64,000 bases of DNA from Sphingomonas sp. 3P27F8 (GTDB lineage Bacteria > Pseudomonadota > Alphaproteobacteria > Sphingomonadales > Sphingomonadaceae), in contig NZ_SCNL01000002.1 in NCBI RefSeq assembly GCF_005502745.1, forward strand, positions 372,001 to 436,000. The letters run 5' to 3'. Within the stretch, counting starts at the first letter, position 1. Every line of letters begins with the position of its first letter. The position numbers and the translations under genes are program-made. Shown here one piece after another: positions 35,552-47,058 of this stretch. A model generated the notes under the pieces. The model searched no databases. It saw only the letters and a program-made list of their open reading frames with translations, and was not told the DNA's origin.

Positions 35552-36218
35552 ATGTCGGGTCGGGTCGTGCGCAACATCGAACGGGCGGATGCTGCGGTGA
35601 TCGATATCCTCGCCGGAGCCGGCGTCGCCACGGTGCACGAGGCGCAGGGGCGGATCGGCCTGCTCGCCAGCCGGATGCGCCCGATCTATCCGGGCGCGCG
35701 GATCGCGGGATCGGCGGTCACCATCTCCGCGCCGCCGGGCGACAACTGGATGGTCCATGTCGCGATCGAGCAGCTGCGCGACGGCGACATCCTCGTCCTT
35801 GCTCCCACTTCCCCGTGCGAGGATGGCTATTTCGGCGACCTGCTGGCGACATCGGCGATGGCGCGCGGCTGTCGCGGCCTCGTCATCGATGCCGGCGTGC
35901 GCGACGTCCGCGACCTGACCGAGATGGGCTTTCCCGTCTGGTCGAAGGCGGTGTTCGCGCAAGGCACGGTCAAGAACACGATCGGCAGCGTCAACGTACC
36001 CGTCGTCTGCGCCGGCGCCGCGATCGACCCGGGCGACGTGATCGTCGCCGACGACGACGGCGTCTGCGTCGTCAGGCGCAGCGACGCCGCGGCCGTCGCC
36101 GAAAAGTCCCGCGCCCGCGAAGCGGCCGAACAGTCGAAGCGCGGGCGGCTCGCGGCGGGCGAACTCGGCCTCGATATCTATGACATGCGGGGCAAGCTGG
36201 CGGCGATGGGCCTGCGCT

Positions 36219-36226
<8 letters not shown>
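35552..36226 (+). CDS. ligK: 4-carboxy-4-hydroxy-2-oxoadipate aldolase
   Basis: A 224-residue RraA-like class II aldolase. Conserved parts are [28 protein letters not shown] and [12 protein letters not shown], where Arg and Asp bind metal and pyruvate enolate. It splits 4-carboxy-4-hydroxy-2-oxoadipate to pyruvate and oxaloacetate, the last step of the pathway, and can act as oxaloacetate decarboxylase. ATG at 35552 follows GAAGGAGAG. The gene overlaps ligU by eight bases. Confidence 0.93.
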
Positions 36227-38152
<1,926 letters not shown>

Positions 38153-38279
38153 GTGAGAGGCGCCCGAACTCTACCCCCGCATCCGTGCGCGCCGGAGCGC
38201 CGTATAAGCCGGCGGCGATCCACTCGTCCGAGCGGCGATCCCGCGCGGACAAGCCGGGCCGACTTTCCCCAATGTCCGG

Positions 38280-38400
38280 CTGATGCGTACAATCTCCTGG
38301 CTTTCGGGCCACTCCGCCGGGCAGATCGGGGCCCGCAGCCGCATCGGCATTCCTCACCGGTCGACCGAACCAGGCAGCACAGGCCGGTCGCGGCGTTGAG
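38280..38400 (-). promoter_or_regulatory. Cobalamin-riboswitch-like element without a target gene
   Basis: Read on the minus strand the region has pieces in the order found in cobalamin aptamers: GACCGGTGAGGAATGCCG, then GGCTGCGGGCCC, then GAGTGG and finally GCCAGGAGA near 38294. Middle stems are shorter than in the mesX riboswitch at 13712-13915, and the ligI 3' end, not a minus-strand gene, follows. It could be a short variant or a relic. The rest of the 344-base gap (38153-38496) holds only the spdH promoter and operator. Confidence 0.35.
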
Positions 38401-38453
38401 CGGGACGCCGATGTCGCTGGTGCCACGGTTTGGCGCATCGCCGCGTTGCATTT

Positions 38454-38469
38454 ATGTGATCACAGATGT
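38454..38469 (+). promoter_or_regulatory. GATCACAG-type operator in the spdH promoter
   Basis: ATGTGATCACAGATGT at 38454-38469 contains the perfect palindrome TGTGATCACA. The same GATCACAG core occurs upstream of the second permease, puuA and puuD, suggesting binding of one regulator, possibly the GntR protein encoded at 43433. Confidence 0.55.
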
Positions 38470-38496
38470 AGCAAACGTGCGAGAGGGCTGGACAAG

Positions 38497-40380
38497 ATGA
38501 GTGACGGAATTGTTCGCCGCGATTTCCTGAACGGGGTCGCCATTGCGATCACCGGCGCGGCAACGGGCTGCACACGGCATTCCGCATCGTCGGCCGCCGC
38601 CCCTTACCCGCCTGCGAAGACCGGGCTGCGCGGCAGCCATCCCGGATCGTTCGAAACCGCGCACCGGGTCCGCGACGGCGAACGTTTCGAGCTCGATCCC
38701 ATGCCGGTTTCCGAGCGCTATGACCTCGTTGTGGTCGGCGCGGGTATCAGCGGGCTCGCCGCCGCCTTCTTTCACCACCGCGCGCGCCCGAACGACCGCA
38801 TCCTGGTGCTCGACACCAATGACGATTTCGGCGGGCATGCCAAGCGCAACGAGTTCGACGTCGATGGCCGGAAGTTGCTCGGTTACGGCGGAACCCAGTC
38901 GATCGAGTCGCCGCGCAGCACGTATAGCCCGGTCGCGGCCGGACTGCTGCGCGAGCTTGGGGTGGACATCACGCGGTTCGACACCGCGTTCGACCGCAAA
39001 TTCTACCGAAATGCGGGCCTGCGCACCGCCACCTTCTTCGCACGTGAGCGCTATGGCGAAGACCGTCTGGTGCTGGGCCCACCGCCCGAGGCATACGGCG
39101 CCGGCGACCCGGAAATGGCGGCCGCGCAGCCGGAGGCGTTGCGCCCGGTTCTGGATCACTATCCGTTGCCGCCCGAGAGCAAGGCCCGGGTCATCGCGAT
39201 CGAGACCAGCGGCCGCGACCCTCTGGCCGGAAAATCCGACGCGGAAAAGCGGCGGATCATCCGCAGCACCAGCTACGCCGATTTCCTGCGCCGTTATTGG
39301 GATGCCGACGATCTGGTGCTGAGTGTCTATCGCCAGCGTCTGCTCGGCATCTGGGTCTCCAGCCTGGAGGGCGTATCCGCCGCCAGCGCATTCAACACCG
39401 GGCTGCCCGGCGGTCAGGGCCTGAAGCTCGATGCGCATGAAACGAACGAAGAGCCCTACATCTACCATTTCCCCGACGGTAACGCCTCGATCGCGCGGAT
39501 GCTGGTACGGCGACTGATCCCCGGGATTGCGCCGGGCACCACCATGACCGACATCGTCACCGCGCCGTTCGACTATCTCGCGCTCGACCGCCCCGCCAAT
39601 CCGGTGCGCATCCGCCTGTCGAGCACGGCGGTGCGCGTGCGCAACCGCGCCGGCCGGGTGGACGTGGGCTATATGCGGGCGGGGAAGCTCGCGCGCGTGG
39701 AGGCAAAGGCGTGCGTTCTCGCCTGCTACAACATGATGATCCCGTACATCCTGGACGACGTGCCGGAGGCGCAGCGAGCCGCGCTGGCGATGAACGTCAA
39801 GGCGCCGCTGGTCTATATCAACGTCGCCCAGCGCAACTGGCACGCGTGGAAGAAGCTCGGCGCCTCATCGATCGCCAACCCGGCCGGCAAGATCGCCTCC
39901 ATGTCGCTGGACTTTCCGGTCAGCCGGGGCGACTATCATTTCGCGCGCACACCCGATGATCCGATCGTGTCCCATCACCTGATGGTGCCGCTGATCGAGG
40001 ATGCGGGGATGGACATGCGCACCCAGTTCCGCCTGTCGCGCCAGAAGGTCTATGAAATGCACTTCGCCGATTACGAGCAGGCGCTTCGTGACGAGATGAC
40101 GCGCATTCTGGGCCCCGGCGGGTTCGACTTCAACCGGGACGTCGCCGCGGTCACGGTGAACCGCTGGCCCCACGGCTATTCCTATACCCCCGACAGCCTT
40201 AACGACGATCCCGCCGAGCAGGAGGTGCGCATGAATACCGCGCGCCGCCCGGTCGGGCGCGTCGCCATCGCCAATTCAGACGCCGGCTGGAATGCTTACA
40301 CCAACGTCGCGATCGACGAGGCCTGGCGCGCCGTCAACCAACTCTGGCACGCGCCCGATGGCGCCGCCGCAACTGCATGA
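38497..40380 (+). CDS. spdH: Spermidine dehydrogenase-like FAD oxidoreductase
   Basis: A 627-residue flavoprotein. A twin-arginine signal (VRRDFLNGVAIAITGAA) followed by a cysteine at CTRH suggests Tat export, perhaps as a lipoprotein. FAD binding is seen in LVVVGAGISGLAAAFFHH and DTNDDFGGHAKRNEF. Size and pattern match Pseudomonas-type spermidine dehydrogenase, which splits spermidine to 1,3-diaminopropane and 4-aminobutanal and passes electrons to a cytochrome. ATG at 38497 has AGAGGG upstream. A cytochrome c gene overlaps its stop by four bases, and molybdenum hydroxylase genes follow. Confidence 0.8.
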   Translation: MSDGIVRRDFLNGVAIAITGAATGCTRHSASSAAAPYPPAKTGLRGSHPGSFETAHRVRDGERFELDPMPVSERYDLVVVGAGISGLAAAFFHHRARPNDRILVLDTNDDFGGHAKRNEFDVDGRKLLGYGGTQSIESPRSTYSPVAAGLLRELGVDITRFDTAFDRKFYRNAGLRTATFFARERYGEDRLVLGPPPEAYGAGDPEMAAAQPEALRPVLDHYPLPPESKARVIAIETSGRDPLAGKSDAEKRRIIRSTSYADFLRRYWDADDLVLSVYRQRLLGIWVSSLEGVSAASAFNTGLPGGQGLKLDAHETNEEPYIYHFPDGNASIARMLVRRLIPGIAPGTTMTDIVTAPFDYLALDRPANPVRIRLSSTAVRVRNRAGRVDVGYMRAGKLARVEAKACVLACYNMMIPYILDDVPEAQRAALAMNVKAPLVYINVAQRNWHAWKKLGASSIANPAGKIASMSLDFPVSRGDYHFARTPDDPIVSHHLMVPLIEDAGMDMRTQFRLSRQKVYEMHFADYEQALRDEMTRILGPGGFDFNRDVAAVTVNRWPHGYSYTPDSLNDDPAEQEVRMNTARRPVGRVAIANSDAGWNAYTNVAIDEAWRAVNQLWHAPDGAAATA

Positions 40381-40754
40381 GGTATCCTGTGATCCGTTCG
40401 CTTTACGCCGCCGCCCTGCTCGCCCCCACCCTGCTCGCCGCCGCCAGCCCGGCAATCGCGCAGAGCGGAGCCGACCTGTTCAAACAGCGGTGCCAGGTGT
40501 GCCACGTCGCCAAGGCCGGCGCCAGGCCGACGATCGGCCCGAACCTTGCCGGGGTGATGGGGCGCAAGGCGGGGTCGACGGCATATCCCTATTCCGCCGC
40601 GCTTAAAAAGTCCGGCCTCGTCTGGGACAAGGCGACGCTGGACCGCTTCCTCGCGGGTCCGGGCAAGGCGGTGCCCGGCACCAGGATGAACCTTGCGGTC
40701 CCCGACGCGAAGCAGCGCGCGGCAATCGTCGCGCATCTCGCCACGGTAAAGTGA
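40377..40754 (+). CDS. Class I cytochrome c
   Basis: A 125-residue periplasmic cytochrome. It has a signal peptide (LYAAALLAPTLLAAASPAIAQ), one haem site CQVCH at 39-43, GPNLAGVMGRKAGS and an axial methionine in GTRMNLAV. It resembles cytochrome c2/c550 proteins. It overlaps spdH (ATGA) and precedes the iorA-like gene by 12 bases, so it is probably the electron acceptor of spermidine dehydrogenase, the molybdenum hydroxylase, or both. Confidence 0.88.
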   Translation: MRYPVIRSLYAAALLAPTLLAAASPAIAQSGADLFKQRCQVCHVAKAGARPTIGPNLAGVMGRKAGSTAYPYSAALKKSGLVWDKATLDRFLAGPGKAVPGTRMNLAVPDAKQRAAIVAHLATVK

Positions 40755-40766
40755 GGACAGTACCCG

Positions 40767-41228
40767 ATGGCCCTGTCGCTCAACATCAACGGCCGGAACC
40801 ATCAGGTCGACGCCGACGAGGCGATGCCACTGTTGTGGGTGCTGAGGGACACGCTGGGTCAGACGGGGACCAAATTCGGCTGCGGCGCGGGTCTCTGTGG
40901 CGCCTGTTCGGTGCATGTGGACGGCGAGCTCCAGCGCTCGTGCCAGGTGCCCGCGGCAAGCGTGGTCGGACGCAAAGTGACTACTATCGAGGGGATGCGC
41001 GATACCGCGCTCGGCAAGCGGCTGCTGGACGCCTGGGCCGACGTCGACGTGGTGCAGTGCGGCTATTGCCAGCCGGGACAGATCATGGCGGCGGCGGCGC
41101 TGATCGCGGGCAATCCCGCGCCCAGCGACACCGCGATTGACGAGGGGATGCGCGGCAACATCTGCCGCTGCGGCACCTATCCGCGCATTCGCGCCGCGAT
41201 CAAGCGCGCCGCAGGTGCCGGAGCATGA
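40767..41228 (+). CDS. iorA: Molybdenum hydroxylase small subunit, [2Fe-2S] (IorA type)
   Basis: A 153-residue protein with two [2Fe-2S] domains: the plant-ferredoxin-like cluster at [10 protein letters not shown] with a later C in RSCQVP, and the second cluster at CGYCQPGQ and CRCGTYPRI. It matches the small subunit of isoquinoline 1-oxidoreductase and related aldehyde oxidoreductases. It transfers electrons from the Mo subunit to a cytochrome. The next gene overlaps by four bases. Confidence 0.9.
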   Translation: MALSLNINGRNHQVDADEAMPLLWVLRDTLGQTGTKFGCGAGLCGACSVHVDGELQRSCQVPAASVVGRKVTTIEGMRDTALGKRLLDAWADVDVVQCGYCQPGQIMAAAALIAGNPAPSDTAIDEGMRGNICRCGTYPRIRAAIKRAAGAGA

Positions 41229-43345
41229 AGGCGCCGGTTGCCTCCCGTCGCGACGTGCTGCGCGTCGGCGCGATCGGCGGCGCGCTCCTGATCGGCGCCT
41301 CGGTCGCCGGGTGCGGGCTGATGCGCGGTGACGATGACGCCGTCTTTACCCCAAACGCCTTCTTGCGCGTCGACGCTACGGGCGTCTCGCTCCTCCTGCC
41401 CAAGACGGAGATGGGCCAGGGCGTCAGCACCACTATCGCGATGCTGGTGGCCGAGGAGCTGAATATCGCGCCCTCCGCAATTCGCATCATTCTCCCCGAT
41501 GGCGATGCGGATCGCTTCAAGCCGCTCGATCCTGCCACCGGCGGCTCGACGTCCGTTCGTGAAGTTTGGAAGCCGCTCCGCCAGGCTGGCGCCAACGCCC
41601 GGGCCGCGCTGATCGAGGCGGCGGCGCACCACTGGGGCGTGGAGGCCGGCACCTGTGTGGCGAAGGATGGTGGGGTTCATCACCCGCCCTCCGGCCGCGC
41701 GCTGCCATATACCGAGCTGGCACCACTGGCGGCCAGGCGACCGCTGCCCGAGAACGTGCCGCTAAAGCCTGCCCATGCCTTTACGGTGATCGGCAAATCG
41801 CAACGGCGGTTAGACGCCGCCGCCAAGGCGCGCGGCACCGCGACCTACGGGATCGACGTGGCGCGCCCCGGAATGCGCGTCGCAACGCTGGCGCAGGCGC
41901 CCGCGATCGGCGCCACCTTATCCGGCTGCGACGAGCGCGCCGCGCTTGCGGTGAGGGGCGTGCGCCAGATAGTGCGCGGCAACGACGTGCTGTTTGTAGT
42001 CGCGGACAATTATTGGGCGGCCAAGCAGGGCCTGGAGGCAGCCGCGCCGACCTGGACCGCGGGCACTCACGCCGCGCTCGATCAGGTCGCGATCGAGGGG
42101 GCGCTGGCGGCGGCGTGTGCCCAGGACGGCGCCGACGCCGGCACCAGGGGCGGTGACCCCGGGCCGGCGCTCGCACATGCCGCGCGCGTGGTTCGTGCCG
42201 ACTACACCCAATCGTTCCTCGCGCATGCCGCGATGGAGCCGCTCTCCTGCGTGATCCACGTCGAGAACGGACATGCGACTCTGTGGACAGGTACGCAGGT
42301 TCCCGCTGCTGCGCGCCAGCAGGCAGCGGACGCGCTGAAATTCCCGCTCGCGAACGTGACCGTTCACACCTATCTTCTCGGCGGCGGCTTCGGCCGGCGG
42401 CTCGAAACGGACATGATCGCGCGCGCCGCCGAGCTCGGCCGGCAGATCGACGCCCCCGTGAAGCTGATCTGGTCCCGCGAGGAGGATGTCCAGCACGACA
42501 TGTACCGTCCCGCCTATCACGACCGGCTGGAGGCGGCGCTCGACGCGTCGGGCCGCCCGGTCGTCTGGCGGCACCGCATCGCCGGCTCGTCGATCATGGC
42601 GCGACTGCTGGCGGACAAATTCAAAGGGGTCGACGATGACGCGATCGACGGCACCGTCGCGCCGCTCTACCCCGTCGCGCAGCGCCGCGTCACGTTCAGG
42701 CAGGTCGAGAGCGGGCTGTCGACCGGTTGGTGGCGCGGGGTTGGCGGGCTGCGCACCACCTTCGCGGTAGAAAGCTTCATCGACGAACTGGCCCACGCCG
42801 CCGGGCAGGATCCGGTGGCCTATCGTCGCGCGCTGATCGCCGATGCGCGCGCGCTCGGCGTGCTGGATCTCGCCGCCGCCAAGGCAGGCTGGGGTACGCC
42901 GGTGGCGGCGGGCAGTGGCCGCGGCATTGCCGTGCTGCACCTGTGGGACACCTATATCGCGGCGGTGGCGGAGGTGACGGCCGTGGCCGGCGACGACCCG
43001 CGCGTAACCCGCGTCGTGGCGGCGGTGGATTGCGGCCAGGCGATCAATCCCGCCGGCATTCGCGCGCAGGTGGAAAGCGGGGTGTTGTTCGCGATGGCCG
43101 CTACCTTGTGGGGCCGCATCACCGTGGCCGGCGGGCGGGTGGAACAATCCAATTTCCACGATTACCGCGTCGTCAGGATGGACGATGCGCCGGTGATCGA
43201 GACCCACATCGTATCGAGCGACCTGTCCCCCGGCGGGCTGGGCGAGCCGCCCGCCGCGGTGATCGGTCCGGCGATCGCGAATGCGCTGTTCGCCGCCACG
43301 GGCGAGCGGCGTCGCAACCTGCCGTTGCTGGGCAGCAGCGCCTGA
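41225..43345 (+). CDS. iorB: Molybdopterin-binding large subunit (IorB type)
   Basis: A 706-residue molybdopterin-cytosine-dinucleotide enzyme subunit of the IorB family, which lacks a FAD subunit. The N-terminus has a Tat-type motif SRRDVLR with a hydrophobic stretch and a cysteine, so the complex is probably periplasmic. Conserved parts are [24 protein letters not shown] and GGLGEPPAA, the last with the catalytic glutamate. In this operon a role in oxidising 4-aminobutanal or 3-aminopropanal made from spermidine is suggested, but isoquinoline-type N-heterocycle hydroxylation is an alternative. Confidence 0.88.
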   Translation: MKAPVASRRDVLRVGAIGGALLIGASVAGCGLMRGDDDAVFTPNAFLRVDATGVSLLLPKTEMGQGVSTTIAMLVAEELNIAPSAIRIILPDGDADRFKPLDPATGGSTSVREVWKPLRQAGANARAALIEAAAHHWGVEAGTCVAKDGGVHHPPSGRALPYTELAPLAARRPLPENVPLKPAHAFTVIGKSQRRLDAAAKARGTATYGIDVARPGMRVATLAQAPAIGATLSGCDERAALAVRGVRQIVRGNDVLFVVADNYWAAKQGLEAAAPTWTAGTHAALDQVAIEGALAAACAQDGADAGTRGGDPGPALAHAARVVRADYTQSFLAHAAMEPLSCVIHVENGHATLWTGTQVPAAARQQAADALKFPLANVTVHTYLLGGGFGRRLETDMIARAAELGRQIDAPVKLIWSREEDVQHDMYRPAYHDRLEAALDASGRPVVWRHRIAGSSIMARLLADKFKGVDDDAIDGTVAPLYPVAQRRVTFRQVESGLSTGWWRGVGGLRTTFAVESFIDELAHAAGQDPVAYRRALIADARALGVLDLAAAKAGWGTPVAAGSGRGIAVLHLWDTYIAAVAEVTAVAGDDPRVTRVVAAVDCGQAINPAGIRAQVESGVLFAMAATLWGRITVAGGRVEQSNFHDYRVVRMDDAPVIETHIVSSDLSPGGLGEPPAAVIGPAIANALFAATGERRRNLPLLGSSA

Positions 43346-43432
43346 CGCGCAACCCGACGCGCCGGGGCACGACTTGGCGTTTCGCGCTGGCGCACCACTT
43401 GCTAAAGGCGTCCTCATCTTATTCCAGGCAGG

Positions 43433-44143
43433 ATGCAAATGGCCACGCAGGCAACCCCCACCCGCTATGCCAAGGCGCTCGCGAACGACGCTGCCGACGC
43501 GGATGTGAGCTCGCTGCGTCAGACAATCTACGAGGAACTCCGCCACCGCCTTATCACGGGCAAGATCGCGCCCGGCGTAGCCATATCAACGCGCGGGCTG
43601 GCGCAGCAGCTGGGTGTGAGCCAGATGCCGGTGCGCGACGCGCTGAGCCGCATCTCGGCCGAGGGCGCGGTGGAAATCCGTTCCAAGCGGGCGATCATGG
43701 TCCCCCGGATGTCGCCGGCGCGGTTGGAAGAGATCATCCGCTGCCGGCTGCTGCTGGAGCCGACCGCTGCGACAGACGCACTGCCCCATATCGACGCCGC
43801 CCGGCTGCGGCTGATCCGCGCCGCTGACGAGGCCACCGATCGCGCGCTCGAGCAGGGTGACCTCAACGGCTACATGGAGTCGAACTACCGCTTCCATTCA
43901 CTGATCTATTCGGCCGCGCCAACTCAGATTCTCAATCGGCTGGTCGACAGCCTGTGGATGCAGTTCGGGCCGTTCATGAGGGTGGTGTATGGACGCTACG
44001 GCACCTCCAAGCTGGTCGACCGCCACGTCGCCGCGACCGATGCGATCGCCGCCAAGGACGGAGCAGCGCTTCACGAGGCGATCCTGGGCGACATCAACGA
44101 CGGGATGGACCTGATGCGCAACTGGGAGCAGCCGGGCGCCTAG
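43433..44143 (+). CDS. GntR-family regulator, FCD (FadR) subfamily
   Basis: A 236-residue regulator: winged helix at about 30-100 (LRQTIYEELRHRLITGKIAPG, LAQQLGVSQMPVRDALSRISAEGAV) and helical FCD ligand domain (EIIRCRLLLEP, SNYRFHSLIYSAA, RHVAATDAIAA) with the His residues that bind metal or acid ligands. Starts at 43433 or 43439 are both possible (ATGCAAATG). It sits in the polyamine island and is the best candidate to read the GATCACAG sites, with a polyamine breakdown product as ligand; this is inferred. Confidence 0.87.
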   Translation: MQMATQATPTRYAKALANDAADADVSSLRQTIYEELRHRLITGKIAPGVAISTRGLAQQLGVSQMPVRDALSRISAEGAVEIRSKRAIMVPRMSPARLEEIIRCRLLLEPTAATDALPHIDAARLRLIRAADEATDRALEQGDLNGYMESNYRFHSLIYSAAPTQILNRLVDSLWMQFGPFMRVVYGRYGTSKLVDRHVAATDAIAAKDGAALHEAILGDINDGMDLMRNWEQPGA

Positions 44144-44272
44144 CGCTCGCTCTCGCTGCCGCGCCACGGTGGTGACCATCGGACACCGCGGCAGCTACAA
44201 CAGTCACTTCTCGGACATTGCCGCGCACGCCTATGCACCGGGCAGCAACGCGGGGAGAGGCTCTTGCTGAAA

Positions 44273-45598
44273 ATGACCGAAAACCTGGCGGATGGCGAGC
44301 GCGATCTTTCGCATTTCTGGATGCCGTTCACCGCCAACAAGGCGTTCAAGGCGCATCCGCGTCTGCTCGCCTCAGCGGACGGCATGATATACCGCGACCC
44401 CGCCGGGCGCGAGATCCTGGATGGCACCGCCGGGCTGTGGTGCGTCAATGCGGGCCACAATGCGCCACGGATCACCCGCGCGATCCAGGAGCAGGCGGGG
44501 ACGCTGGATTTTGCCCCGACGTTCCAGCTCGGCCACCCGCTCGCCTTCGAGCTGGCGACGCGGGTCGCCGGAATCATGCCCGCGGGGCTGGATCGCATCT
44601 TCTTCACCGGCGGCGGTTCGGAATCGGCGGACACGGCGCTCAAGATGGCGATCGCCTACCATCGCGCGCGCGGTGACGGGGGACGCGTGCGGCTGATCGG
44701 CCGCCAGCGCGGCTATCACGGCACGAACTTCGGCGGAATGTCGGTGGGCGGGATCGGCGGCAACCGCCGCGCCTATGCCACCCAGGTCTGGGGTGTCGAT
44801 CATCTGTCGCATACGCACAATGCCGTGCCACGCTTCTCGCGCGGGATCCCCGAGACGAACGTCGACTTCGGCACCGAACTGGAGGAGTTGATCGCGCTTC
44901 ACGGCGCCGACACGATTGCGGCCGTGATCGTCGAGCCGGTGGCCGGTTCCACCGGCGTGCTGATCCCCCCGCGCGGCTATCTGGAGCGGCTGCGCGCGAT
45001 CACGCAGGCGCACGGCATCCTGCTGATCTTCGACGAGGTGATCACCGCCTTTGGCCGCCTTGGCACCGCTACGGGCGCCGAGTTTTTCGGAGTGACGCCA
45101 GACATCCTGACCATGGCCAAGGGGCTGACGAACGGCGCGGTGCCGATGGGCGCGGTCGCCGCCTCGCGCCACGTGCACGACACCGTGGTCAACGCCGCCG
45201 CTTCCGGGATCGAATTCTTCCACGGCTACACCTATTCTGGGCACCCGCTGGCAGCGGCGGCAGGCATCGCCGCGCTCGACACCTATGCCGAGGACGGGCT
45301 GTTCGCGCGGGCGGCGGACCTCGCCGGCTATTGGGAAGAGGCCGCGCACGCGCTGCGCAGCGCGCCGCATGTGATCGACGTGCGTAACCTGGGGCTGGTC
45401 GCGGGGATCGAGCTCGAGCCGCGCCCCGGCGCGCCCGGCGCGCGCGCCACCGAGACGTTCCAGCGTGCCTTCGACGCGGGCGTGCTGATCCGTGTCACCG
45501 GCGACATCATCGCGCTGTCGCCGCCGCTGATCATCGACAAGCCGCTGATCGACCGGCTGTTCGACCAGATCCGGGCCACCCTGGCCACCGTGGCATGA
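44273..45598 (+). CDS. Beta-alanine (omega-amino acid):pyruvate aminotransferase
   Basis: A 441-residue class III PLP aminotransferase. HFWMPFTANKAFKAHPRL at the N-terminus is characteristic of beta-alanine/polyamine:pyruvate transaminases, LIFDEVITAFGRLG binds PLP, and the lysine in LTMAKGLTNGAVPMG forms the aldimine. Product from beta-alanine would be malonate semialdehyde, substrate of the MmsA gene downstream. ATG at 44273 is chosen; an in-frame TTG at 44264 sits closer to the GGGGAGAGG sequence. The 3' end overlaps the permease gene by four bases. Confidence 0.85.
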   Translation: MTENLADGERDLSHFWMPFTANKAFKAHPRLLASADGMIYRDPAGREILDGTAGLWCVNAGHNAPRITRAIQEQAGTLDFAPTFQLGHPLAFELATRVAGIMPAGLDRIFFTGGGSESADTALKMAIAYHRARGDGGRVRLIGRQRGYHGTNFGGMSVGGIGGNRRAYATQVWGVDHLSHTHNAVPRFSRGIPETNVDFGTELEELIALHGADTIAAVIVEPVAGSTGVLIPPRGYLERLRAITQAHGILLIFDEVITAFGRLGTATGAEFFGVTPDILTMAKGLTNGAVPMGAVAASRHVHDTVVNAAASGIEFFHGYTYSGHPLAAAAGIAALDTYAEDGLFARAADLAGYWEEAAHALRSAPHVIDVRNLGLVAGIELEPRPGAPGARATETFQRAFDAGVLIRVTGDIIALSPPLIIDKPLIDRLFDQIRATLATVA

Positions 45599-46986
45599 TC
45601 GCGGGCCCGGCCGAGCTCGCCACCGGCCCCGAACAGGGGCTGGCGCGAAGTCTCAAGCCGCGTCACGTGGAGATGATCGCGATCGGCGGGATCATCGGCG
45701 CGGGGCTGTTCGTCGGCTCGAGCTCGGCAATCGCGGCGATCGGCCCCGCCGCGATCGTAAGTTACGCCGCCGCGGGACTGATCGTGCTGCTGGTCATGCG
45801 GATGCTCAGCGAGATGGCGAACGCGGTACCCGGGGTGCAGTCCTTCCCCGAATTCTCGCGGCTGGGCCTGGGCGACTGGGCGGGATTTCTCAGCGGCTGG
45901 CTCTACTGGTATTTCTGGGTCGTGGTGGTCGCGATCGAAGCGATTGCCGGCGCCACCATTGTCTGCGGCTGGTGGCCGGTCCTCCCGGTGTGGGCGGTGG
46001 CGTTCGCGCTGACCCTGGCGCTTACCGGCGTCAACCTGCTGTCCGCGCGCTCGTACGGCGAATTCGAATTCTGGCTGTCGGGGCTGAAGATCACCGCGAT
46101 CCTTGTCTTCATCCTGGTGGCGATCGCCGCCATCACCGGCGTGGCGGGCGCCGGCACCGGCCTTTCCAACTGGACCGCGCACGGCGGCTTCGCGCCGCAC
46201 GGCGCGCTATCTGTTGTCGCGGGGGTGACCAATGTGATCTTCGCGCTGGTCGGCGCCGAGATCGCCACTGTGGCAGCCGCCGAATCGAGCGCCGGGCCGA
46301 AGGTGATAGCCAAGCTGACGCTCACGGTGGCTGCGCGCATCCTGCTTTTCTACGTCGTCTCGATCGCGCTGATCGTGGCGGTGGTGCCGTGGACCGATAT
46401 CATCCCCGGCGAATCCCCGTTCGCCACCGCGCTCGCCCGGATCGGGGTGCCCGGCGGCGCGCTGATCATGCAGGCGGTGGTGCTGGTGGCGGTGCTGTCG
46501 TGCCTCAACTCGGGGCTGTACGTCACCTCGCGCGTGCTTCATGCGCTGGCGATGCGCGGCGATGCACCGCGCGGGCTGGCGCTGACGCAAGGCGCAGGCG
46601 TTCCCCGCCGCGCGATCCTGTTCGGCACGGTGTTCAGCCTGGCCGCGCTGACGCTTTCCATCGTCTCGCCGACCCGCGCCTTCGCCTTTCTGGTCAACGC
46701 TTCGGGCGCGGTGATGCTGGTGCTGTACCTGCTCATTGCGCTCGCCCAGCTGCGGCTCCGCACGCGGCTCGAGCGTGAGTCGCCGGAGCGGCTGACCATT
46801 CGCATGTGGTGGCACCCGTACGGCGCGATCGCGGCGATCCTCGCGATCGTCGGCGTGCTCGCCGCCATGGCGCTGACCCCCGCGCTCGAAACCCAGTTCA
46901 GAGCCAGCGCCCTGGCGGTGCTGGTGGCACTGGCCGGGCTGGTCCTCAAACGAGCGGTTTCGAGGCGACCCGCGCCGACCCTCTGA
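45595..46986 (+). CDS. APC-family amino acid permease (GabP/AnsP type)
   Basis: A 463-residue transporter with twelve predicted helices. The first helix IAIGGIIGAGLFVGSSSAI has the APC family G-rich motif, and SLKPRHVEMIAIGG is typical of the AAT group (GabP, AnsP, CycA). Overlap with the aminotransferase (ATGA at 45595-45598) suggests import of beta-alanine, GABA or related amino acids. Substrate is inferred from context only. Confidence 0.86.
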   Translation: MIAGPAELATGPEQGLARSLKPRHVEMIAIGGIIGAGLFVGSSSAIAAIGPAAIVSYAAAGLIVLLVMRMLSEMANAVPGVQSFPEFSRLGLGDWAGFLSGWLYWYFWVVVVAIEAIAGATIVCGWWPVLPVWAVAFALTLALTGVNLLSARSYGEFEFWLSGLKITAILVFILVAIAAITGVAGAGTGLSNWTAHGGFAPHGALSVVAGVTNVIFALVGAEIATVAAAESSAGPKVIAKLTLTVAARILLFYVVSIALIVAVVPWTDIIPGESPFATALARIGVPGGALIMQAVVLVAVLSCLNSGLYVTSRVLHALAMRGDAPRGLALTQGAGVPRRAILFGTVFSLAALTLSIVSPTRAFAFLVNASGAVMLVLYLLIALAQLRLRTRLERESPERLTIRMWWHPYGAIAAILAIVGVLAAMALTPALETQFRASALAVLVALAGLVLKRAVSRRPAPTL

Positions 46987-47058
46987 CCTCCCGCGGCGCG
47001 CGTGCGCCGTATCCATGACCCAGCAGCGCGCCGCGCCGCACTTTTGACGGAGCTACAG

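Noticed and set aside
43346..44272. Possible GATCACAG operator before the GntR gene or the aminotransferase
   Set aside because: No copy of the motif could be found in either upstream gap, so autoregulation through this site is not claimed.
46207..47016. Minus-strand open frame opposite the GabP-type permease
   Set aside because: Shadow of the permease; His/Gln/Arg-rich with no motifs.
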